Origin: Zelopaecilomyces penicillatus
Lineage: Eukaryota > Ascomycota > Sordariomycetes > Hypocreales > Pseudodiploosporaceae
DNA: 64,000 bases
Direction of reading: 5' to 3'
NCBI GenBank assembly: GCA_005765155.1
Contig: VCCP01000005.1
Coordinates: 620,001 to 684,000, forward strand
Made by a program: the position numbers and the translations under genes. The notes below the pieces were generated by a model. That model did no database searches. It saw only the letters and a program-made list of their open reading frames with translations, and was not told the origin of the DNA. Below are positions 36,727 to 47,793 of the stretch, piece after piece (position 1 is the stretch's first letter; each line of letters begins with the position of its first letter).

Positions 36727-37541
36727 GTGAACCTGCTTTCCATGTTCACATTTATTTATTTTCTGAGGAGGAGGGGATGAAAGGACTTGATGATCAATAA
36801 CTTGCATTGATCGATTTATTTATCTGTACATATTTGCACAAGGGTTGACCCGGAGTTTGGGACCCACTGTCTATACTGGAAATTTTCTTACAACCAACCA
36901 GGGTTTTTTTTTTTGGAAGGCCGCACTAGGTCATATAGGATGGGACAGGATGGACATACAATCATTTTTTTCTGGAAGGGGCGTCATGGGGATTGACGGT
37001 GATGAGAGACTACGTCTATACGCTATAACGTATACGAATTGAACATATATATCTCTACTATGAAAACTATGAATGATCTCGCTTTTCGCTCTCACTTATA
37101 AGAAATCGTGGCCAGTACATGCGCATCGGATTAGACACTTGGAACACGGGATCCACTACATCCTGGACGTTTTTTCTCTCTCTCGATATTGCAATAACCG
37201 CCACATCTCGCGGCGCCTGAGCGCCTTGTATTGGGCCAAGTCCGGTTTTTGACAGCTTCACACTCAAGTGATTATCTGAATTTCAGTACCAGCATCTCAT
37301 GTGTTCGTCACGGTTTATAAAGTGGCTTCCAGTTTCAAACATTAGATGCAGGTCACATGTTCGACACGACAGGCATATAGGCTTGAGCTACAACATCGAA
37401 CAGAAATAACTTTAGGTTTAACATTGTATTGAGTTGACTTTTTAACAGCATTTTACTGCATGGCACTGGCTAAAACCGCCGGACCTAATGAATTGTGTTC
37501 CACCGTGGTATCTCTCCTTATAATTTACATGTTTTCCTAAT
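36727..37541. other. Convergent intergenic spacer
   Basis: 815 bp between the convergent esterase and aminopeptidase genes. AT-rich with no supported gene; holds both 3' UTRs. Confidence 0.65.
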
Positions 37542-40319
37542 TCACAAGTATCCATTTGATCCCAACCACTCCTTGAGCGCAGCGGTATCGCGCTGCTTGT
37601 AGGCCGCTCGGCCCCTGACCTTATCCTTGGCAGTACCCAGTGTTCGGTCAAAGGCTTTGGTGTCCTTGTCCTGGAAGAACTGCTCAATCTCGTCAATGGC
37701 AGCGGTGTCGGTGAATCGGCCCAGGCTGAGTCCAACGAATCGGTCCACGACGATAGGGTTGCCAAGCTTGGACACGGCAAGATCCCAGTTGTTCTTGATG
37801 AAATCCCACTGCGCGGCACGGCCAGTGAGGTTGTTGGCGAGATTGCCACCAAGGACGTGCATATCAGCAGCAGCGACAGCGTTTGAAGGGGGTGACGAAT
37901 TGAAGTTGAAGGGAATGATATCCTGCTTCAGCAACTCCTCGTTCTCTACAGTTGCAAGCACCTGAAGACAGATGAGTTTTCCATCAATTGACTTAGTGTT
38001 GAACCACTCCTTCTTGATAATCTCGACGCCCTTGGCCTCATCCTTCCTGAGACCGGCACGCCAAACAGCGGCTCGCAGGGATGGATGAATGGGGTTGGCC
38101 TCAGGGTCCTCAACCCAAGCATTGAATCGCTTCACAGCCTCTCCAGTAACCCTGTAAATTGTCAGTCAGCAAGTTTGTCTCAATGGAATCTTTATTGAAC
38201 AGCTGTACTTACTCGGGGTGGTTGACAGCAACAGCGTTACCAATCAAAGTCTTTCGTAGAATGCCACCAAGGTAGTTCTCGCCCTCGGGGAACTCCCATC
38301 CAACTTCCTTCAACTTCTCAGAGGTAAGCTTGATGGTGAAGTTGTTCAAGCCCTTCTTGATTTCGGCATCCTCGCCGAGAACGGACTTGACTGAGGCAAT
38401 GCTGTCGAGGACCTGGGTCCAGACAATTGGGTGGGTCTCCTTGCCGAAACCCTGCAGGAAGGTGAGAAGAGCTGCGCTGGTGCCATTGCCCGCAAAGGCA
38501 AGATCAGCGGTAGAGCCAATAATGGCAATCTTATCCTCAGTGCTGAGTCTGTCGAGCTGAGTGCTCAGCTTGGCAAGTCGAGAAGGAGGATAGTTAACAC
38601 GGTAGAAACCTGTGGCGTTGCTGTTCAGCTTGTAAAACTCATCATCGATGTTCTGGATGGTATCATCCCTCTGGGTAAGAGACAGAGTTGCGATACCAGA
38701 CTCGCCCTTCTTGCCCTCCAGGCCGAGCGGGACCCACCAGGTGGTTGTGTCATCCTCAGGCTTGACATCACCAGTGGACAGGAAACGGGACTGTTTGATG
38801 GAAATCTGACCGGGCTGGTCCTCGGTGACTGTCAAGACGGGATGGCCAATCTTGGAGATCCATGGGTGCATAATTTCATCGATGTTCTTGCCGGATGCCT
38901 CGCTTAGGGCATCCCAGAGAGCCTTGGTCTTGGCGTTGCCGTAAGCATTCGCCTTGAGGTAGTTGGAGACACCCTTGAGGAAGGTCTCAACACCAAGGTG
39001 GTTGGCAAGCATGCGGATGGCAGAGCAACCCTTGAGATAGCTGATATGATCGAAGATCTGATTGACGTCCAAGGCATCGCGAACGGGAACGTGAATAGGA
39101 TGGCTAGCCCGGATACCGTCTAGGCGGAAAGCCATCTCCATGCCCTCGTTAACGAACTGGGACCACACCTGCCAGTCAGGGTGCAGATGATCAATGGCGT
39201 GCCATCCGACCCAAGTGGCGAAACCTTCGTTGAGCCAGAGCTCATCCCACCAGTCCATGGTAACAAGGTTGCCAAACCACTGGTGCGCAAGTTCGTGTGC
39301 AACAACGTAGGCAACGGAGTTCTTGAAACGAGAGTCAGATGTCTTCTCGTCGTAGAGGACCTGAGTGGTACGATATGTAACGAGACCCCAGTTCTCCATG
39401 GCTCCGTGAGTAAACTCATGAACAGCCAAAAGATCTGACTTGGGCAATGGGTAGTCGATGTCAAAGATCTCAGAGAAGTAGTCGATAATTTTGGGGGCGT
39501 GCTCGAGCGCCCATTGTCCTTGCTCCTTGAGACCGCGGGTGGTGTAGACTCGAACAGGAATCTGCTTGCCGTTATATTTGCGGTCGGTGAGCTGTTCAAT
39601 GTACTCGAAGTCACCGATAGCCCAGGCCAACAGGTATGAGCTCATGAGGGGAGAGGTCTCGAAGGAAACCATATTCCATCCATCCTTTGTGGGCTTGGTC
39701 TCCTTGACGGGCATGTTGCTCAGGGCAACCTGGTCGACCGGAATTTCGACCTCAAAGTCGAAGGTGGCCTTGAGGTTGGGCTCATCAAAGCAAGGGAAAG
39801 CTCGGCGGGCATCGCAGGATTCGAATTGAGTGCTTAACATGTAGTGCCACTCGTCGTCGCGAGGGACAGACTCGGAGGCGGGCACAACAGGCTTGTACTT
39901 GCTGCGGTAGAAGCCAGCCATTTCATTGTTCAGAATACCCTCAAACTCAATGATGATGGAAGCTTTGCTGGCAACGGGGATCTCCTGGTCGAAAGCAATG
40001 GTAGCACGCTGAGCTTTCTCGTCGTAAGTGATGTTGGTGGATTCCCATGTCTGCGAGGATTTGGCTTGTTCTAGGGAGACCTTGGCGTTGAGAAGCTTCA
40101 GCTCAAGAGTGTTGAGAACAATCTCCTTGGTAGCCTTAACAACCTCGGAAGTGATGCTATTGCACGCCAATGTCAGTTGGCAACTAACATAACAAGAGAA
40201 GCAAGCAATACATACGTGACAGTACCCTTGTAAGTCCAGGCCTTGAAGTCCAAGTCCCTCAGAGAGAGAACATAATGAGAGGGTTTGACATTGTCCGGCA
40301 ACACGTCGCGGTCCGTCAT
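37542..40319 (-). CDS. APE2: M1 zinc aminopeptidase (Ape2/Aap1-like)
   Basis: Three exons on the minus strand for the core protein, 40319-40216, 40156-38213 and 38151-37542, with introns of 59 and 61 bp, giving 885 residues. It is a gluzincin removing N-terminal residues from peptides. Motifs: 'GAMENWG' (exopeptidase signature), 'HELAHQWFGNLVTMDWW' with the zinc ligands in HELAH (322-326) and the downstream Glu in 'NEGFA', and the ERAP1-like C-terminal domain ending 'LKEWLGSNGYL'. The start at 40319 begins 'MTDRDVLPDNVKPSHY', a typical cytosolic start. An upstream exon (40929-41302) can splice onto this one in frame to give a 1013-residue form with a mitochondrial leader; see that entry. Confidence 0.95.
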
Positions 40320-40757
40320 CTTTTCTGGTCTGCTAGCTCTGGCGTGGGCCGAGCAAGATCGAAAAGGTGAATGAGGAAGAAGACTAGAGAGAGAAGAGAG
40401 GAAGCACAGCAGAGTCAGCACAAGCGACGACGTAGCAGATGGACGTTCTTTTGAAGCTCCCACAAGCGCCGGGCAGCAGGAGGAGGTGGGGGGGATGTAC
40501 GGCTTGGCGATGGATGGAGGGGTGGAGAGAGGGAAGGGGAGAGAATAGAGGAGAAGCGGAATGAGAAAGAGGAGGATGGCGCAAAGAGGAGCTGAGGGGA
40601 TCGGCCGGAGAGGGGACCGCAAAATCAGATGCCGATACAACCCCTCCTCCACGCCTGCCTTGGTGGATGATATTGGGATGACAGCAGGCAATGGAGGAAA
40701 TGCAGGGTCGAGTCTTCAAGCGTGGCGGGGCATCCTAGTTGGGTACATGCCGCTGCG

Positions 40758-40811
40758 ATGGGTGCTGCAATGGGTGCTGCAACTCGCTGCAACCCACTGC
40801 AGCCCACTGCA
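40758..40811. repeat. Short tandem repeats in the leader intron
   Basis: Two perfect 12-bp units ATGGGTGCTGCA (40758-40781) are followed by three imperfect 10-bp units of the form ACYCRCTGCA (40782-40811), all sharing CTGCA. They lie in the predicted aminopeptidase leader intron. Confidence 0.75.
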
Positions 40812-40928
40812 ACTCATTATCCCTCCCCCTCCATGCCTGAACCCGCTGCGGGGCACTGCGCCATACACAGCGGGCGATGATGTCTAGAGTCCAGTGGACC
40901 GATGCTGGTGAACACCGCTGAAACATAC

Positions 40929-41302
40929 CTCCGAACGCCGGCTCTGGGTCGTGATGGTGATGCTGTCATGGATGAGGACACGGTTTTCGTGGTCGATAGA
41001 GGCTGATGGTGATGAGCCGGGAAGCTCTGCAGACTGCGTGATTGCCATTGAGTGCTGTTGAGCCCTTGTTGACACGCAATCCCACTGCTACTCCGACTGC
41101 TGCTGGTGCTGCTGAAGGCTCTGGTGCCAACGCCTCCTGTCGTAGGAACCTTTCCTTCAATGCCACATCCGGCCGCGATGCTGCGGCGACACTGGCCGGG
41201 CTTGCCCGCATGGCTTCGGGTCAATTGCAATGCCTGGCGACATTGACTCCACTGCGAGGGCTGGCGCTGAACGGCCAGCTGCCGCATCAGGCACGTCGAC
41301 AT
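40929..41302 (-). CDS. APE2: Predicted mitochondrial leader exon of the aminopeptidase
   Basis: A 374-bp open stretch from ATG 41302 to a GTATGT donor at 40928, encoding 124 residues with very few acidic residues and many Arg, Ser and Gln. The 'TRAFSSTSSSRSSS' segment looks like a mitochondrial processing site. Splicing to the CAG at 40330 (599-bp intron) keeps frame and joins the leader to 'PEKMTDRDVLPDN' of the core protein. Yeast Ape2 is known to have a mitochondrial form, which makes an alternative leader plausible. The donor, phase and composition are seen; the splice itself is inference. An internal ATG 15 bp downstream is also in frame. Confidence 0.55.
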
Positions 41303-42352
41303 GGCGGATATGGCGTGACGTGAGCGACCGACTGGCTGAGAAGTTGCTGATGAGAGGATAGACGCGTCCTCGTGGCGCCAACGAAAACGTGGCCCGGCGG
41401 CGATGTTGAGAGCGATCCCGCAGAGAAAGAGAAAAACGAGCGTGTCTCCTCCCCTTTTGCGACGCTGAGCCGGCAGAAATCCCCGATGCAGGGGGACCTT
41501 TTGTTGCCGTTTGTCGACAACCAGGGTTCTGGCATTCGCCGAGTCTTTTCTCTTCCAAAGTGTCTTTTCCAGACCCGCCGAACCCCTTGACGCGCGCTTC
41601 TTCGGAGAGCCCCGCCAGGCCGTCAAGGTACCCGGCAATAGCGCTCGTGACAAACAGGCACTTTTGTAGCTCTCAGGGTCTGGAGAGTCTCTTTTTCCCC
41701 TCTTCTTTTATGTAATTCCCCGTCAAAACGGCGCCCCATCGAGTGTGAGACAGCAATTCTCACCATCCGAACAGCCGAGTAATAGGACGGCGCCATCATC
41801 AAGCTCCCGCTTTGGGCCTAGCCATACCTGACTATGACATGCATTGTGAGGGAATTGTCAAGGATATGGAGCCCTTACCAAAGCTGTACCCCATTCTCTT
41901 CCGGGTACAGCGTCCACTGCATTGATAGCCCATGGACAATGGATAATGAACTGCTAAGAGTGAATTGGACGAGTTGCAATGACCTTCTCGATACGAAGAT
42001 GGCTAATAAGCAATATTGATTCATATTTCGCTTGGTCGGCTGAGCGGCAGAAACGGCAGATTGGGCGATGCGAACGGCCGCAAGCTACCCTACCCATGAC
42101 GTTAGGTGTACGGCGATGAAAGACGACGTGACTCGACAAACAATATTCTCTCACACAATGAAATGGGCAGCGAGATATATTATAGACACATATGCGTCGA
42201 ATGGTGTTCCTTGTCTCAGTTGCGCTATAATATGACCAACAGTCAATACTTGAACAGAATGTTGAATGTCCGACGATGTACTTGTTGCGCTGACACTGGG
42301 ACCCGTTTCGACTTAGGGAAGAGTTTTACTCCAAACCTATCCCATTTGCAGC

Positions 42353-42601
42353 CAGAATGCAGAATGGAACTTCCTGAAAAAAGCCCGAGGCAAACTCGGC
42401 CTTTTCTGAACATTAGCCCTCATCGGAGCTCTCCCACTCCTCACAATGTACAACGGCCTCATCACAACAGGCTCCACTATGGTCTACTTCCTTCTGCTCC
42501 AGGCACGTTGCGACCCTGGAAATCATGGCATATACCACTTTCACACGGTTGGGCAGTCGCTTCTCGTTCCAGAGTTCAAAGGCGTTGATATCAGTCTGTG
42601 A
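42353..42601 (+). pseudogene. Possible membrane-protein gene fragment
   Basis: An 82-codon stretch in one frame, interrupted by a single TGA at 42407 and ended by TGA at 42599. It reads like protein: 'NFLKKARGKLGLF', then the stop, then hydrophobic 'TLALIGALPLLTMYNGLITT' and 'VYFLLLQARCDPGNHGIYHF'. A TTTGCAG precedes it, so it could be a last exon. I do not recognise the family and see no upstream exons, so it is either a relic or chance. Confidence 0.3.
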
Positions 42602-44510
42602 TTGATGAATGGTGTCGATAGCATGGATGCTCAGGATTAGTTATCTGGGGGTCATTATACAGCCAATTGGCAAAGGGAGAATTGCTCTGTGCGTAGATAT
42701 TTTGACTGTCAACAGGATTGACTCGCAGCATAAAAAGTTGACACCTCGACATCGAGTATCAATTCCAAGCAACCCGACTGGCGCAGCCCTGTCCAAAGAG
42801 TTTCTTTTCAGAGTCGCCCAAGTCGTTCGCATATCAAAGCTGTCTTCTCCGACGAAAGTACTCAGCTCATCATCTACCTCGTCGAGCTTACACCACCTTC
42901 ATTCATTTCTCTCGAACTTACCAGCACCATCACAGCGAACGTACTGTCCAAGTTCTGTGCGATTCCCCACGTCCGAACAAACCGATTTGTCTCTCAAACA
43001 CCGAACTTATGACTTAAGCCAGCAGGGTGAGGGCTTTCACCACTATCAGCTTGTCACGGCGTACTGACACAGTGGCTTCTTATCTGCCTAGTCCAGCTAA
43101 CATTACCATATCTGATGAGGTGAAACCTCGCTCCATGTAGAAAGAATTTTCTGCTGCTTGGGAAGTTTGTACTTCGGGAGCATGAAAGATATTACCAGAC
43201 CAAACCTCCTGTCATTGTTTTTTTGCGTTTTACGTCGGGATGGCATGCCAAATGATGATTCATAATTCAACAATATGCTGTTCGGCTAGGGAACAAACCT
43301 TAAAAATCACATTCAAGTAAGTAGGTGTTCACACAACTTATAGCCAGCAGTACTTAGTTCCTCAGCTGGTTATTGCAGTCCCAGTAATACGAACAAACGC
43401 GGCGAGTAGTTATGTAATGATGTCACACTACACTACATAATTATTTACTCCTAATGCATTTAAACAATATCGTGTTCTTTTAATTTAGCCAAGCCTTTGT
43501 TGAAGCCTAGCTGACTGACAGCCGCAAATCTCGGCTATCGTGACGAACATGGATCAAAGAACGCTTGGGTGAAGAGACAAAACGATGTGGATGCATCTTA
43601 AGTTGGCTACCCTGTAGGCAGAAGGATCTAGTTACAAAAAGTCCCACAAGATCAACCACAACCTATATTCGCACAGTGAGATAATTTTGCCTCGCTATTC
43701 AATGAGGCACAAAATACAAATTACTTGAATGACGCGTAAATGAAAACACCTACTTGAAAAGACCAATCAGCAGTCTTGTGATTGAACCAATTTGTCAGTC
43801 TAGGAGATTGGTCAATGCAGGCTGTTGGAATAGATGCAAGGGTTCTCGTATTTGTTTCACCTTGCTTCATCCACCTTACTCCGGCTTAAATCTACGTGTG
43901 ACTGCGACTATACGTGTATAAACTAACAATCGATAGCCAATTATCAAAAAACCTGCGGCATATAGAACTGGCTAGCCGGACTCTTCATGCGAATGTGAGA
44001 GGCAAATGGTTGGGTGAAACCTGTGTAACCTTTGAACATGTGCCCTATTTGGGAAAGGCTTTTTGTTTACGGTGATATGTGCCAGCGACTAGGTGTCATA
44101 AATGCTACCATTTTCCAGAACAGGAAATATCATTGGGCTGGTTCACTGTGGATGGTGGATCTAATAGGGATAAAGCGGCAGGTCCAAGTCGCACGCAATG
44201 TTTGGATGATAAATCAACAAATTCCCTCGCATTACGTTGTAAGACGAACTAGTTTTTGTGGATGACTGACCAGCAGCCGGGTGAAAAACATACCGCCGGT
44301 GTGATGTTGCCCCCTGAACATGTAGAGAACTCAATTGACTCGCCAAAAAATCCATCAAAATACTATCTTTTTCAAATAAGAAGGATAAATTACGTTAAGT
44401 AACTAAGAGTGCTGTGGAAACCTTATTTGAAGACCAGTTGTTACTAAATTCTCTTGAAACTGTTTGTTCTTTTCATAAGCCGTCAGTGTGGCCGTGTTTT
44501 TTCACCTCGG

Positions 44511-44528
44511 TGCCCCGGTTTGCCCCGG
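44511..44528 (+). promoter_or_regulatory. TGCCCCGG direct repeat upstream of the old yellow enzyme
   Basis: TGCCCCGG occurs at 44511-44518 and again at 44521-44528, exactly 10 bp apart, inside a small GC-rich island in AT-rich sequence ~290 bp before the start codon. The helical-turn spacing suggests a paired protein-binding site (inference). Confidence 0.4.
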
Positions 44529-44665
44529 CAAAGCGGCTGACGGCCCGTGGATTAGGTTCTGAATTTGTAAGCAGTGCGTGCTTTCAACGCGGCTTCACTT
44601 CTTTGGGAACCGGGATTGAAGAAGGTGTGAAACAAGTATCACGGACTCTTTGCACATCATAATTG

Positions 44666-44673
44666 TATAAATA
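44666..44673 (+). promoter_or_regulatory. TATAAATA box of the old yellow enzyme
   Basis: TATAAATA lies 149 bp before the ATG at 44815, a usual distance for an inducible fungal gene. Confidence 0.5.
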
Positions 44674-44814
44674 ATAAGAAAGATCCTTCGCCATTTTAAC
44701 AGATCCTGCATAGTTTATTGGACTATGCTGTTATAGACATCCCTTTAAAAACCAGCAGCTCAATTGCTCATCTATTCACATCACGTTGCCAACTTACACG
44801 CAAGACATTTCACA

Positions 44815-45978
44815 ATGGCCGATCAAACTCCCAAAATCTGGCGTCCCCTCAAGTTAGGGAACATCACTCTCTCCCATCGCATTGCCATGGCTCCCCTGAC
44901 TCGCTATCGCAACGATGATGACCATTCACCCATGGACATGATGACCCAATACTACGCCGACCGCGCCTGCGAGCCCGGCAGTCTCATCATCACAGAAGCC
45001 ACTGGCGTCTCCAGAACCGCCGAGGCCAGTCCAAACCTGCCCGGTATCACAACGCCAGAGCAGATTGCCGGCTGGAAAGACATCTACGCTGCCATTCACA
45101 GCAAGCAGAGCTTTGTGTTCCACCAGCTGTGGGATCTTGGACGTGGTGGTACTCCGGAATATGTGACCAAGCGCGGTTACAAGTACACATCTAGCAGTAA
45201 CTTGCAGCTGGAGACTCGTTCAGCGCCACCAGAAGCGCTTACGGAGGAAGGGATCTGGGAGAAGATTGCTGATTTTCGCCAAGCTGCGAGAAACGTCGTC
45301 GACGCTGGTGGCGATGGAGTTGAGATTCACGGTGCTCATGGCTATCTGATTGATCAGTTCACAAGAGACAGCGTCAATAACCGAACCGACAACTGGGGCG
45401 GCTCCGTAGAGAACCGCAGCCGCTTTCTCCTGGAGATTGTCAAGGCCGTCGTGGAAGAAATCGGAGCCGAGCGCACTTCCTTGCGGCTAAGTCCCTTTGC
45501 TACCTACCAGCACGCATTCTCCTCAGATACGTGGGCGCAGACGGGCCACATCATCAAAAGCATCAAAGAGAGTGGCTATAAACTTGCGTACCTATCACTA
45601 GTTGAGCCTCGGTATGACCCTGCACTCTACGGCCGACCACCGCCGCCAAATCACCCAATGCCATTCGGAGACAGGGAGCAGTCACTGTCGTTTATCCTAC
45701 AAGAATGGGATAACTTCTCACCCATCATCGTGGCTGGCGGGTACACATCCGAAACAGCTATCAAGGCATTGGACGAGACGTATAAAGAGTGGGATGTGGC
45801 AGTCGCGTTTGGCAGATCATTCGTTTCTAACCCAGACTTGGTCTTCCGGGTGAAGAATAGCTTGTCATTTACGCCGTATAACCGTGACACATTTTTTGTG
45901 CCGAAAAGCATTGTTGGGTACAACGATTTCCCGTTTAGTCAAGAGGCTATCCAGACAGGTATAACTGGGTTTGCCTAA
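44815..45978 (+). CDS. Old yellow enzyme (NADH:flavin oxidoreductase)
   Basis: Intronless, 387 residues from 44815; the frame opens upstream without an ATG. It is an FMN-dependent ene-reductase TIM barrel that reduces activated C=C bonds using NAD(P)H. Blocks: 'WRPLKLGNITLSHRIAMAPLTRYRND' region at the N-terminus, 'LIITEATGVSRTAEA', 'FHQLWDLGR', the substrate-binding motif 'EIHGAHGYLIDQF' (His172, His175, Tyr177), and 'NNRTDNWGGSVENRSRF'; the phosphate-binding 'IIVAGGYTSETA' and 'DVAVAFGRSFVSNPDL' follow. The pair is His/His where yeast OYE1 has His/Asn. The substrate is unknown; it may serve stress or secondary metabolism. A TATA box and a GC-rich direct repeat lie upstream. Confidence 0.94.
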   Translation: MADQTPKIWRPLKLGNITLSHRIAMAPLTRYRNDDDHSPMDMMTQYYADRACEPGSLIITEATGVSRTAEASPNLPGITTPEQIAGWKDIYAAIHSKQSFVFHQLWDLGRGGTPEYVTKRGYKYTSSSNLQLETRSAPPEALTEEGIWEKIADFRQAARNVVDAGGDGVEIHGAHGYLIDQFTRDSVNNRTDNWGGSVENRSRFLLEIVKAVVEEIGAERTSLRLSPFATYQHAFSSDTWAQTGHIIKSIKESGYKLAYLSLVEPRYDPALYGRPPPPNHPMPFGDREQSLSFILQEWDNFSPIIVAGGYTSETAIKALDETYKEWDVAVAFGRSFVSNPDLVFRVKNSLSFTPYNRDTFFVPKSIVGYNDFPFSQEAIQTGITGFA

Positions 45979-46250
45979 GAGAGAGGAGAAGAAAAAAAAC
46001 GTGAAAAAGGTCAGCGCTTAGAATGGAGTATATGGATAGTCTTTAGTGGTACATGGAAAATATAGACCTCAAGTTACATGTATGTGTTGACTTTTCTTTG
46101 GATTAATACATTTAGCTGTGTTGAGTGGTGTGCGGACGCAACTATCAACTGTCAAAACCCAAGTGATAACGTACAGCTTGGTTTGAGATCACCAAGCAGT
46201 GTAGGTCTGTGGTAGAGGTTTATAGCTTCTCTTGATTGGGCTCTTTCAAT

Positions 46251-47793
46251 TCATTGCCCATTCCTGGAAACTATAGCTCGGCATATCTCCTTGTGCTCTT
46301 TGTAATGAACAACTTGACATGTTCGCCCACAATATATGACCGTTTTGCACCTCCCACACAACATCAACGGCATAGAATCCTTTCCGCAATTTACGCATCT
46401 CACGCGTGCCGATAACTCATCTTTCCCGACTCCATTCACATCTTCACTTCCACTCTCCACTGCCTCCAACAAGCTTTCCGCCTTCGTTTTCGCCAATCTG
46501 AGCACCCGCTGTTCACCTACACTAACATGCGCCGCTGCCCAAGCGTTGCTTCCAGGAGTATATACATCCTTGGCGAGTTGTTCTTCAAGCTTTTCCAGTT
46601 GGGTTCCGAAACTTTGCAAAAGGCCATCAATCGAGTCGACTAAAAACTGCAGGACTTCCATTTCGTTTGAAACGTTAACCTTTTTATCTGTAGCATCAGT
46701 GTTCTTAAGCCTTAAGACAGCGAGATCTGATGGGCCTAGTCTCTGAATACGTAGGTATCGGAGGACATTTTTCGGTAGCGGGTCAGTGAGAGTGAGGGAA
46801 ACGGTAGCGGTCGAATCGAGTCCAGCGGATGCCCAAAGCTTTTGCTTTTGCTCATAAAACGGCGCCATAGGGTTTGTTACAAGAACAAGGTCATAACTGT
46901 CGTTGGGATTGTCGGGTACGACAAAGCCATATAGACGTAAAAGGCGGTTATTTGGAATAGCTCCATAATAGATGAATACCTGGAAAATACCCCCAAGTAA
47001 GCAACCATATTGTTACTACCAGAGAATAAGCTTGACGTACCTGATCCCCAGCTTCATAGTCTTTCCCCGCAATGATGGACAGGTTCCCAGAAGAGGTATC
47101 GTAGACATGAGACTGCTTCACCTCGGGTGAGTGGTTCACCATATCTGCAAAGGGCGCCAAGACTCGAATCGATTTCCCACCAGCCAGTGAAAAGTCCATC
47201 GCACGACTCCAGAAAGTACACAGAGCCCATTGATACTACAGAATAGAAGTGAAAAGGAGCGTTAGTGGTTGAACCGCAATCTCCATCACATGTATACCAC
47301 CCACATCATCAATGCCGAACTTGTCAAGCGGGAAAAGATCTCGAGACTGCGCAAGCACACGCACAACCAAAGCTCTATAATCGTGCTCGATACGCTCCTT
47401 CAGCTGGTTCGTAATAGTGTACAATGAAGTTCCAGCGCAGACTTCCAACTCATCCTCCGTGAAGAAAATGCTCGAAGAGTAGCTTGCAGGCAACGCGGCG
47501 ATATGGTGTTGCCGGCCATCGTATCCAGGCTCGCGCGATCGAACAAAGAGGAGATATAAAACCAAGGTGTCTTCGAGAGACAATGGCGGCTGCAAAGAGT
47601 GCAGGACTGGCCCTAGAAGGGGATCTGCATTCGCATGTTTGACTGTCCAGAGGATGCGGGATGGAATGGTGAGAATCTTTTCCCCCGCCTTGAATGGCCG
47701 CAGTGTTTTCACGCCGCGCTCAGTGATGGGGAAATCGGCAAGCTCCAGGTCGCCGAAGCCTACCGCTCCGGATTCTTGCAGCCAGCTTTCCAT
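46251..47793 (-). CDS. SET-domain methyltransferase-like protein with C-terminal MYND finger
   Basis: Three exons on the minus strand, 47793-47305, 47235-47041 and 46979-46251, with introns of 69 and 61 bp, giving 470 residues. The split SET domain belongs to the RuBisCO-LSMT/SETD group: N-terminal 'ERGVKTLRPFKAGEKILTIP', the catalytic 'FADMVNHSP' (NHS at 197-199), and the 'YYGAIPNNRLLRLYGF' block at ~232-247. The C-terminus (423-461) is a MYND zinc finger with the expected Cys spacing ('CVNCGKDSMPLMLCGRCKTV' and on to 'KEHKEIC'). The group methylates lysines of ribosomal or other non-histone proteins; the target here is unknown. The first donor, GTGGGT, was chosen because it is the only one that keeps phase. 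Confidence 0.88.

Larger units (their letters stand above)
41303..44814. other. 3.5 kb AT-rich intergenic region
   Basis: Divergent region between the aminopeptidase leader exon and the old yellow enzyme. Beyond ~43 kb it is clearly AT-rich with no supported gene. It contains a possible coding relic (42353-42601) and promoter elements near its right end. Confidence 0.6.

Noticed and set aside
42106..43067. Two plus-strand frames of 152-160 codons in the AT-rich gap
   Set aside because: Translations show no domains. The first overlaps a more protein-like stretch in another frame, which I report instead as a weak relic.
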